A program made the translations under genes and the position numbers. The notes under the pieces are model-generated. The model was not told the DNA's origin. It saw only the letters and a program-made list of their open reading frames with translations, and made no database searches. A stretch of 5,303 bases of DNA from an uncultured Oribacterium sp. (GTDB lineage: Bacteria; Bacillota; Clostridia; Lachnospirales; Lachnospiraceae), in contig CALHIC010000204.1 of NCBI GenBank assembly GCA_938030845.1, positions 1 through 5,303 of the forward strand, written 5' to 3'. Positions 1-4,946 of this stretch are shown here, piece by piece; positions within the stretch are counted from its first letter, which is position 1, and every line of letters begins with the position of its first letter.

Positions 1-161
1 TCGTTTGTTTGAAAAAGAAAAAAGATTCCTGAAATATCACCGGGGAATAGATATTTTCAATGGTTTGTGCCTAAGGAGCTTCCTGATTTGCTCCCAAGCA
101 GCATTTTCCGATGTCGGACTGTAGAGCTTTCTTCCTTGAAAATGTAGCTATCCCTTTTTGT

Positions 162-192
162 GATTTTTCATAGAAATCTTTCCTGTTTTTTC
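162..192 (+). terminator. Possible weak terminator of an upstream gene
   Basis: A 7-bp stem (162-168 with 172-178, including one G-T pair) closes a CAT triloop and is followed by a T-rich tail ending in six T at 186-191. The stem is AT-rich and therefore weak. It would fit a + strand gene ending near 124, but that gene is itself unproven. Confidence 0.2.
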
Positions 193-251
193 AAAAAGAT
201 AAAAAATCCTATAACAAGAATCTGGACTGTATTGTAACACCCTGTAAAGTG

Positions 252-290
252 CTTGTCTATATTTTGACAATGCGCCAAAAATTAGACAAG
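252..290. repeat. Perfect 8-bp inverted repeat, operator-like
   Basis: CTTGTCTA at 252-259 is the exact reverse complement of TAGACAAG at 283-290. The arm centres lie 31 bases apart, about three helical turns. A third partial copy, GACAA at 266-270, sits between them and also pairs with TTGTC at 253-257. Placed next to each other the arms would form TTGTCTA/TAGACAA, a style of operator seen with GntR-family repressors. That link is inference, and no regulator gene is present in the window. Confidence 0.4.
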
Positions 291-319
291 TTCACGGAAA
301 TTTCTAAAAATAAAGGAAA

Positions 320-374
320 AACCTTGGAAATATTAAAATGGCTTTTTGGCAAAAAATCCAGTAATATCAAGGTT
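320..374. repeat. Long imperfect stem-loop upstream of xdhA
   Basis: AACCTTG (320-326) pairs with CAAGGTT (368-374). ATATTA (330-335) pairs with TAATAT (362-367). Inside these, TGG (339-341) pairs with CCA (358-360), and TTTTT (343-347) pairs with AAAAA (351-355) around a GGC loop. Only a GAA bulge and small internal loops interrupt the structure. It lies upstream of the best xdhA promoter candidate, so it may act as DNA or belong to another transcript. On the minus strand it is followed by a T-rich run, which would suit a terminator of antisense transcription, but no minus-strand gene is seen. Confidence 0.4.
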
Positions 375-498
375 GTAGGAAGATGCAAGGATAAGCTGTA
401 ACGGAACGGATTTTTGCCAGTCAGTACAAAAATTTAGATTATCTAAAAAATATTTTTGTTAAATCTATGACAGAAGCACCAAAAAAGCTTGGCAAAAA
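346..498. repeat. TTGGCAAAAA direct repeats with an inverted copy between
   Basis: TTGGCAAAAA occurs at 346-355 and again at 489-498. The inverted form TTTTTGCCA lies between them at 411-419 and can pair with the second copy over 9 bases. All three copies sit within 160 bases upstream of the probable xdhA promoter. They could be binding sites or chance matches in AT-rich DNA. Confidence 0.3.
433..447. promoter_or_regulatory. Operator-like 7-1-7 palindrome
   Basis: TTTAGATTATCTAAA is a perfect inverted repeat of 7 + 1 + 7 bases. It is flanked by a second pair of complementary arms, ACAAAAA (426-432) and TTTTTGT (453-459). The 7-1-7 geometry is the one used by Fur-family metalloregulators, although the letters do not match the standard Fur or PerR box closely. 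It ends about 60 bases upstream of the probable xdhA -35 box. Function is inferred from shape and position only. Confidence 0.4.
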
Positions 499-505
499 CT
501 GTGAA

Positions 506-534
506 TAGACTCCAGAAATGGGGAATTTTATACT
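506..534 (+). promoter_or_regulatory. Probable sigma-70/SigA-type promoter of xdhABC
   Basis: TAGACT at 506-511 matches the -35 consensus at 4 of 6 positions. TATACT at 529-534 matches the -10 consensus at 5 of 6 positions. The spacer is exactly 17 bases. Transcription would start near 541 and give a leader of about 75 bases before the xdhA ATG. This is the best-spaced pair I found upstream of xdhA. Confidence 0.5.
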
Positions 535-603
535 TAGACAAAGCCATTCCGGAGGAAGAAGGCCTTGTATTTTCGTAACCAATGGATGCATTTGCAAACA
601 GTC

Positions 604-609
604 AGGAGG
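604..609 (+). promoter_or_regulatory. Ribosome binding site deciding the xdhA start
   Basis: AGGAGG lies 6 bases before the ATG at 616, which supports that start. A second Shine-Dalgarno-like stretch (GGAGGAAG, 551-558) precedes an in-frame TTG at 565. That start would add 17 residues that do not look like the family's usual N-terminus. Confidence 0.75.
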
Positions 610-615
610 GTTTCC

Positions 616-3063
616 ATGCGTGCAGTAGGGAAAGATAAGATTCGTGTTGATGCCTATGGAAAAGTCACAGGCGAAGCAAAGTATACTGCGGACTTAGAGC
701 CGAAGAATATTTTGCACGGTAAGGTTTACCATGCCACTATCGGAAATGGTTTGGTAAAGAGCATTGATACCAGTGAGGCGGAGAAGGTACCGGGAGTCGT
801 GAAGATTCTTACCTGTTTTGATGTGCCGGATATTCAATTCCCTACAGCAGGACACCCCTGGTCTGTGGAGAAAGCCCACCAGGATATCTGTGACAGAAAG
901 CTTCTGAATCAAAGAGTCCGGATTTACGGAGATGACATCGCCTGCGTTATTGCGGAAAATGAAGTTGCCTGTGACCAGGCTCTTCGTCTTTTGAAGGTGG
1001 AGTACGAGGAGTACCCTGTTATGACCACCGTGGAAGAGGCATTGGCGGAGGGAGCCCAGGCGCTTCATCCGGATCTTCGGAAGGACAATGTGATCGTTCA
1101 TAGCCACATGACTATGGGAGAGAAGGACTATACCTTTGAGGAAGGTCTTAAGAAGGCTAAGGAAGAGTACGGAGAGGAAAATATCTTCACCTACGAGCAG
1201 GTGTATGATACGCCGAAGATTTCTCACTGCCATATCGAGCTTCCGGTGTCCTTTGCCTATGTGGATGTGAATGACAAGATTACCATTGTTTGCTCCACAC
1301 AGATTCCCCATATCGTTCGTTTATATACAGCCATGGCTCTTGGGGTTCCTGCAGGAAGAGTTCGTATTATTAAGCCTTATATCGGCGGCGGATTCGGTAA
1401 CAAACAGGACGTATTGTATGAGCCGTTAAATGCCTACATGTCCATGCAGGTGGGAGGAAGACCGGTGCGTTTGGAGATTTCCCGTGAGGAGACCATTTAC
1501 GGCACCAGAACCAGACACCAGATTACCGGACATACCAAGGCTGTGGTAACAAAGGACGGACAGATTCTGAGCAGAAAGATGGAAGCCTTTGCCAACAACG
1601 GAGGTTACGCTTCCCACGGCCACGCTATCTGTGCAAACTGCGGAAATGTCTTCAAAGAATTATATATTGATAAGATTGGTACAGAGGTAGACTGCTGGAC
1701 CGTTTATACCAACGCTCCTACTGCAGGCGCTATGAGAGGATACGGCATTCCCCAGTCTGTATGGATTACCGAGTGCTTAACCGATGATTTGGCAAGAAAA
1801 ATCGGAATGGATCCTCTGGAACTTCGTTTAAAGAACTGTATTCCTGCAGGCTTTAAGGATCCGCACAATGGCATTACCTTCCATTCTTATGGATTAAAGG
1901 ATTCCATGATGAAGGGTGCGGAACTTGCAAACTGGAAGGAGAAGAGAGCAGAGTACGATAAGCCTCAAAGCGGAGACAAGAGAAGAGGTATCGGTATGGC
2001 GATTTTCTGCTATAAGACCGGTGTTCATCCTATCGCTTTAGAGACTGCTGCGGCTCGTATGGTATTGAACCAGGACGGTTCCTGCCAGCTCTTTATGGGG
2101 GCTACGGAAATCGGACAGGGTGCGGATACCGTATTTACCCAGATGGCTGCGGAGACCTCCGGCATTCGCTATGAGGAGATCTACATTGGATCTACCCAGG
2201 ATACAGACACCTCTCCCTTCGATACAGGAGCTTATGCTTCCCGCCAGACCTATGTTTCCGGTATGGCTTGTAAGAAGGTGGCAGGAGAGTTTAAGGATCG
2301 CATCTTAGACTATGCGGAATATATGTTAAACAATGCGGTGCAGGATTTCTCCAAGACCGTATATGTGGAAGAGGTTACTACAGCGGCAAAGAAGATTCGT
2401 AAGCTTCTCTCTGTTTCCGAAGAGACTAAGATTACCAAGGATGCCTTGGATCTTGTGGATTCTCAGATTGTAGAAAAGAAGAGCGGAACCCCCTTACTGC
2501 CTCTTGCTATTTTGGCGGACACTGCCTTCTATTCTTTGGATAAGTCTGTACATATTGCTGCGGAATGTACCAACCACTGTAAGAGCAATACCTTCTCCTC
2601 CGGTGTATGCTATGCCGAGGTAGAGGTGGACATCCCATTAGGTCTGGTGGAGATTTTACGAATCGTGGAAGTACATGATTCCGGAAGAATCATTAACCAC
2701 GATACCGCTAAGGGACAGGTTCACGGCGGAATGGCACAGAGCCTTGGCTTCGGCTTATCCGAGGACTTACTGGTAGATCCGAAGACCGGAAAGGTTTTAA
2801 ATGCCAACCTCTTAGACTTTAAGATTCCTACCGCTATGGACGTTCCCGATTTGGAAGTGGATTTCGTAGAGCTGGAGGATCCTACCGGCCCCTATGGCAA
2901 TAAGTCCTTGGGAGAGCCTCCTGTTATTGCAGCAGCTCCTGCAGTACGAAACGCTATTTTACAGGCTACCGGTGTTGCTATGAATGTGGCTCCTATGACC
3001 AGCCAAAGACTCACGGATGCCTTCCGTGAGGCAGGATTAATTAAGACAATCTCTGTAGACTAA
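616..3063 (+). CDS. xdhA: Xanthine dehydrogenase molybdenum-binding subunit XdhA
   Basis: This is the large catalytic subunit of cytoplasmic xanthine dehydrogenase. It binds molybdopterin cytosine dinucleotide and hydroxylates hypoxanthine/xanthine. The start at 616 gives 815 residues. The N-terminal hammerhead domain opens with GKVTGEAKYTAD (15-26). Mo-cofactor motifs follow in family order: IGGGFGNKQD (256-265), AMRGYG (372-377, R374), GATEIGQG (495-502), GAYASRQTY (538-546), QVHGG (701-705) and LGEPP, where E767 is the expected catalytic base. Many of these, and the C-terminal AGLI, match what I remember of E. coli XdhA (about 752 residues). The protein is longer chiefly because of a charged stretch of about 33 residues near 572-610 that E. 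coli XdhA lacks. It is the first gene of the xdhABC set. Identification is strong; exact substrate preference (xanthine, hypoxanthine or a related heterocycle) is inferred. Confidence 0.93.
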   Translation: MRAVGKDKIRVDAYGKVTGEAKYTADLEPKNILHGKVYHATIGNGLVKSIDTSEAEKVPGVVKILTCFDVPDIQFPTAGHPWSVEKAHQDICDRKLLNQRVRIYGDDIACVIAENEVACDQALRLLKVEYEEYPVMTTVEEALAEGAQALHPDLRKDNVIVHSHMTMGEKDYTFEEGLKKAKEEYGEENIFTYEQVYDTPKISHCHIELPVSFAYVDVNDKITIVCSTQIPHIVRLYTAMALGVPAGRVRIIKPYIGGGFGNKQDVLYEPLNAYMSMQVGGRPVRLEISREETIYGTRTRHQITGHTKAVVTKDGQILSRKMEAFANNGGYASHGHAICANCGNVFKELYIDKIGTEVDCWTVYTNAPTAGAMRGYGIPQSVWITECLTDDLARKIGMDPLELRLKNCIPAGFKDPHNGITFHSYGLKDSMMKGAELANWKEKRAEYDKPQSGDKRRGIGMAIFCYKTGVHPIALETAAARMVLNQDGSCQLFMGATEIGQGADTVFTQMAAETSGIRYEEIYIGSTQDTDTSPFDTGAYASRQTYVSGMACKKVAGEFKDRILDYAEYMLNNAVQDFSKTVYVEEVTTAAKKIRKLLSVSEETKITKDALDLVDSQIVEKKSGTPLLPLAILADTAFYSLDKSVHIAAECTNHCKSNTFSSGVCYAEVEVDIPLGLVEILRIVEVHDSGRIINHDTAKGQVHGGMAQSLGFGLSEDLLVDPKTGKVLNANLLDFKIPTAMDVPDLEVDFVELEDPTGPYGNKSLGEPPVIAAAPAVRNAILQATGVAMNVAPMTSQRLTDAFREAGLIKTISVD

Positions 3064-3064
3064 G

Positions 3065-3109
3065 GAAGAAAAGCGATAGGGAGGGCTTCCTCCCTATGCC
3101 GATTTCTTC
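3065..3109 (+). other. Strong intercistronic hairpin between xdhA and xdhB
   Basis: It starts two bases after the xdhA stop codon. ATAGGGAGG (3076-3084) pairs perfectly with CCTCCCTAT (3089-3097) around a GCTT loop. GC (3073-3074) pairs with GC (3098-3099) across a bulged G. GAAGAAA (3065-3071) then pairs with TTTCTTC (3103-3109). That makes 18 base pairs in total. No clean T run follows, so it is more likely an mRNA stabiliser or processing site, or a partial terminator that lowers xdhB/xdhC expression, than a full terminator. Confidence 0.65.
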
Positions 3110-3133
3110 TCAAGATTGTATAGAACATAGAGG

Positions 3134-3147
3134 ACAGGAGCTCCTGT
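3134..3147. repeat. 14-base perfect palindrome in the xdhA-xdhB gap
   Basis: ACAGGAGCTCCTGT is its own reverse complement and is followed by three more T (3148-3150). In RNA it could form a short hairpin with an AGCT loop. Part of its right arm, with the following bases (TGTTTT, 3145-3150), can instead pair with AAAACA at 3170-3175, so the two structures exclude each other. Role unknown. Confidence 0.4.
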
Positions 3148-3218
3148 TTTGGCCGGGGCTTCCGTCCGTAAAACACAAGAGTGATATTTATCTTTATGGT
3201 AAAGGAGAGGATAAAGAC

Positions 3219-4109
3219 ATGTTTGATTTACAGGGATTTCATGAAGCAAAGGATGTAGCGGATGCGGTGCAGGCCTTAACTGCCAATCCCAATGCGGAAA
3301 TCATTTCCGGCGGAACCGATGTATTGATTCGTGTTCGTGAGGGAAAGGATGCGGGGAAAGCGCTGGTATCCATTAAAAATATCGAAGAAATAAAGGGCGT
3401 AAAGCTTTTGGACAACGGAGACCTTTTCATTGGGGCAGGAACAAGCTTTACCCATTTGACCAATGACCCTCTGGTACAAAAGCATATCCCCATGCTGGGA
3501 GAGGCCGTGGACACCGTTGGAGGTCCCCAGATTCGAAATATGGGAACCATCGGCGGAAACATCTGTAACGGAGCAACCTCCGCAGACTCCGCAGCAGGCA
3601 TGCAGGTTTTAAATGCCATTGTCTGCCTGACAGGCCCCAATGGGGAGAGAAGAGTTCCGGTTTCCGAGTTTTACACCGGCCCGGGAAAGACTGTCCGTGA
3701 GCAAAATGAAGTTTGTACCGGCTTCTTGATTAAGAAGGAAGATTACGAAGGCTTCAGCGGAAAATACATTAAGTACGGAAAGAGAAAAGCAATGGAGATT
3801 GCCACTCTGGGCTGTGCGGTAATGGTAAAGCTGGACAAAGAGAAGAAGCATTTTGAAGAGGTGAGACTGGGCTACGGTGTAGCGGCTCCTACCCCCATTC
3901 GTTGCCCGAAGGCGGAGGAAAGCCTGAAGGGCGCCTCTTGCACCGATACGGATAGAATTGAAAATTATGTAAACATCGCCCTGACAGAGGTTCGTCCCAG
4001 AAGCTCCTGGAGAGCTTCCAAGGAGTTCCGTTTACAGGTGATTTCAGAGTTGGCAAAGCGTGCTTTAAAGGAAGCCATTGTTTTACAAGGAGGACAGGTC
4101 AATGCTTAA
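3219..4109 (+). CDS. xdhB: Xanthine dehydrogenase FAD-binding subunit XdhB
   Basis: This is the flavin subunit that takes electrons from the [2Fe-2S] clusters and passes them to NAD+ or another acceptor. The start at 3219 gives 296 residues, close to E. coli XdhB (about 292). An AGGAGAGG ribosome site lies at 3203-3210, and MFDLQGFHEAKDV is a typical family N-terminus. FAD-binding motifs of the molybdopterin dehydrogenase FAD domain are visible: SGGTDVLIRVREG (30-42), and QIRNMGTIGGN (104-114) followed by ICNGATSADSA (115-125). The C-terminal CO-dehydrogenase flavoprotein-type domain includes YIKYGKRKAMEIATLGCAV (183-201). The frame stays open upstream to an ATG at 3096, but those 41 extra residues lie in the hairpin-rich gap and look unlike the family. 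Its last 8 bases overlap xdhC, which suggests coupled translation. Confidence 0.93.
   Translation: MFDLQGFHEAKDVADAVQALTANPNAEIISGGTDVLIRVREGKDAGKALVSIKNIEEIKGVKLLDNGDLFIGAGTSFTHLTNDPLVQKHIPMLGEAVDTVGGPQIRNMGTIGGNICNGATSADSAAGMQVLNAIVCLTGPNGERRVPVSEFYTGPGKTVREQNEVCTGFLIKKEDYEGFSGKYIKYGKRKAMEIATLGCAVMVKLDKEKKHFEEVRLGYGVAAPTPIRCPKAEESLKGASCTDTDRIENYVNIALTEVRPRSSWRASKEFRLQVISELAKRALKEAIVLQGGQVNA
4087..4093 (+). promoter_or_regulatory. Ribosome binding site of xdhC inside xdhB
   Basis: AAGGAGG lies 8 bases before the ATG at 4102, within the last codons of xdhB. It selects the ATG over an in-frame TTG at 4078 and fits translational coupling of xdhB and xdhC. Confidence 0.75.
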
Positions 4110-4584
4110 AATTATTCATTTTAAGGTGAATGGAAGAGATGTGGAACTGGCTGTAGACGAGAGAGAGTCTCTCCTGGATGCCCTGAGAGTGCGTCTTGAC
4201 TTAACTTCCGTAAAGAAGGGCTGTGAGGTAGGAGAGTGCGGTGCCTGCACCGTTTTGGTAAACGGAGAGGCGGTGGACAGCTGTATCTACCTGGCGATGT
4301 GGGCTGACGGAAAGTCCGTTCTTACCGTAGAAGGTCTTAAGGGACCAAACGGAGAGCTGAATCCGGTTCAGACCGCATTTATTGAAGAAGCTGCAGTACA
4401 GTGCGGATTCTGTACTCCCGGACTGATTCTCACCGCTGTGGAGATTGTGGGAACAGGAAAGGACTATACCAGAGACGAGTTAAGAAAGCTCATTTCCGGA
4501 CATTTATGCCGTTGTACAGGTTATGAAAATATTTTAAATGCCGTAGAAAGAGTAGTGAAGGAAAATCTTCAGAAAGCAAACTAA
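4102..4584 (+). CDS. xdhC: Xanthine dehydrogenase iron-sulfur subunit XdhC
   Basis: This small subunit carries two [2Fe-2S] clusters and wires the Mo centre of XdhA to the FAD of XdhB. It has 160 residues, against about 159 in E. coli XdhC. The N-terminal plant-ferredoxin-like domain shows the cluster ligands C41, C46, C49 and C61 (GCEVGECGACT region). The C-terminal helical [2Fe-2S]-binding domain shows C101 and C104 (VQCGFCTPG), then C136 and C138 (GHLCRCTGY). All eight ligands are present, so both clusters should form. The start overlaps the xdhB stop by 8 bases. It is the last gene of the operon; a hairpin and a probable terminator follow. The name refers to the structural subunit of E. 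coli type, not to the XdhC/CoxI insertion chaperone that shares the symbol in other organisms. Confidence 0.93.
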   Translation: MLKIIHFKVNGRDVELAVDERESLLDALRVRLDLTSVKKGCEVGECGACTVLVNGEAVDSCIYLAMWADGKSVLTVEGLKGPNGELNPVQTAFIEEAAVQCGFCTPGLILTAVEIVGTGKDYTRDELRKLISGHLCRCTGYENILNAVERVVKENLQKAN

Positions 4585-4598
4585 AAAATATTTTGGTT

Positions 4599-4623
4599 TT
4601 TGCCTAAAAAATTGTTAGGCAAA
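4599..4623 (+). other. Hairpin just after xdhC
   Basis: TTTGCCTAA (4599-4607) pairs perfectly with TTAGGCAAA (4615-4623) around a 7-base loop, 15 bases after the xdhC stop. No T tract follows directly, so it is probably a 3' end stabiliser or an accessory to the terminator further down. Confidence 0.5.
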
Positions 4624-4668
4624 TCGCACAAAAGTTTTTGCTCTCTTTTGGAAAAAAGGGAAGTCTTT

Positions 4669-4702
4669 GCGGTGAGGGTGGCAACTCTCACCGCTTTCGT
4701 TT
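4669..4702 (+). terminator. Probable intrinsic terminator of xdhABC
   Basis: GCGGTGAG (4669-4676) pairs perfectly with CTCACCGC (4687-4694). Two further pairs (one G-T, one G-C) can form inside, leaving a 6-base loop. The GC-rich stem is followed by TTTCGTTT (4695-4702). Its position about 85 bases after xdhC, and before promoter-like DNA, fits the end of the xdhABC transcript. Confidence 0.7.
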
Positions 4703-4719
4703 ATAATCTTATTGTTAAT

Positions 4720-4748
4720 TTGTAAACGACATAATTATTTTTTAGATT
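4720..4748 (+). promoter_or_regulatory. Candidate promoter of the second dehydrogenase gene
   Basis: TTGTAA (4720-4725) and TAGATT (4743-4748) are separated by 17 bases; each matches its consensus at about 4 of 6 positions. Nearby alternatives exist, such as TTGTTA at 4712-4717 with TATTTT at 4736-4741, so the exact start is uncertain. The position just after the terminator supports a separate transcription unit with a leader of roughly 190 bases. Confidence 0.35.
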
Positions 4749-4770
4749 CCAGGAGCGACCTAAAAAATAA
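4735..4770. repeat. 11-bp perfect inverted repeat over the promoter region
   Basis: TTATTTTTTAG (4735-4745) is the exact reverse complement of CTAAAAAATAA (4760-4770), with a 14-base spacer. It covers the candidate -10 box and the predicted transcription start, the place where a repressor would bind. TTTAGATT (4741-4748) and CTAAAAAATA (4760-4769) also occur upstream of xdhA (433-440 and 443-452). Confidence 0.5.
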
Positions 4771-4777
4771 AGAGATA

Positions 4778-4868
4778 TCCTGCAGGAGTACAGATTGCGA
4801 TAAGCAAGCGAAGGCTTTTCAAAACAATGAAAAGCTTAGTCGATAAGAAAAGGAAACATTCCTTTATC
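4778..4868 (+). promoter_or_regulatory. Structured leader upstream of the second dehydrogenase
   Basis: Several small structures follow one another. TCCTGCAGGA (4778-4787) is a perfect palindrome. TTGC/GCAA (4795-4798 with 4804-4807) closes a GATAA loop. A 9-bp stem, including one G-T pair, joins 4812-4820 and 4829-4837. A further hairpin joins 4851-4855 with 4859-4863, extended by GATAA/TTATC (4842-4846 with 4864-4868). CGATAAG is repeated at 4798-4804 and 4841-4847. CGAAGG (4809-4814) can also pair with CCTTCG (4907-4912), which would enclose the last two hairpins. The region could be a riboswitch or a protein-binding leader. I do not recognise a known riboswitch class in it. Confidence 0.35.
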
Positions 4869-4935
4869 TGCATTGGCTTAGGAGAGAGTAAAAAGGGAAG
4901 AGGATACCTTCGTCGCTATATTGAGTTTAGGAATT

Positions 4936-4940
4936 AGGAG
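4936..4940 (+). promoter_or_regulatory. Ribosome binding site deciding the start at 4947
   Basis: AGGAG lies 6 bases before the ATG at 4947. It directly abuts another in-frame ATG at 4941, which is too close for efficient use. Starting at 4947 also puts the first four cluster cysteines at the same residue numbers as in XdhC. Confidence 0.65.
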
Positions 4941-4946
4941 ATGCTT

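Larger units (their letters stand above)
1..505. other. Gene-free upstream region with several inverted repeats
   Basis: I see no convincing gene here. One frame stays open from the left edge to a stop at 122-124 (about 40 codons), but it has no recognisable motif and this length is not unusual by chance; it could be the tail of an upstream + strand gene. The other two + frames stop by position 32, and all three minus frames stop within the first 73 bases. The base composition is much more AT-rich than the downstream genes, as expected for regulatory DNA. The notable contents (inverted repeats at 252-290 and 320-374, a palindrome at 433-447, and TTGGCAAAAA repeats) are listed separately. Confidence 0.7.

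Noticed and set aside
2..124. An open frame of about 40 codons entering from the left edge and stopping at 122-124.
   Set aside because: It shows no recognisable motif, and an open stretch of this length is common by chance. It could be a real C-terminal tail, but nothing in the window supports it beyond a weak hairpin at 162-192.
565..615. TTG start at 565 with an upstream GGAGGAAG, extending XdhA by 17 residues.
   Set aside because: The ATG at 616 has a better-placed AGGAGG, and its N-terminus (MRAVGKDKIRVDAYGKVTGE) fits the family. The extension does not.
694..1311. A long minus-strand open frame inside xdhA, with similar ones at 1426-1623, 3239-3640 and 3609-3851.
   Set aside because: They lie wholly inside strongly conserved + strand genes, show no family motif and have no ribosome site I can support. 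They are shadows of the coding frames.
2120..2308. A 62-codon + strand frame inside xdhA.
   Set aside because: It is out of frame with the conserved Mo-cofactor motifs of xdhA, and its protein looks like a shifted read of that gene.
3096..3218. In-frame ATG at 3096 that would add 41 residues to XdhB.
   Set aside because: The start lies inside the arm of a strong hairpin, the added residues do not resemble the family, and the ATG at 3219 gives the expected length and N-terminus.
4702..4707. A perfect TATAAT right after the terminator stem.
   Set aside because: The bases 17 positions upstream (TGGCAA in the terminator loop) match the -35 consensus poorly. It could still be a weak promoter, but the pair at 4720-4748 is at least as good.
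4755..4935. A known purine riboswitch upstream of the second dehydrogenase.
   Set aside because: The conserved three-way junction and loop sequences of the purine class are not visible. Only an unclassified structured leader can be claimed.
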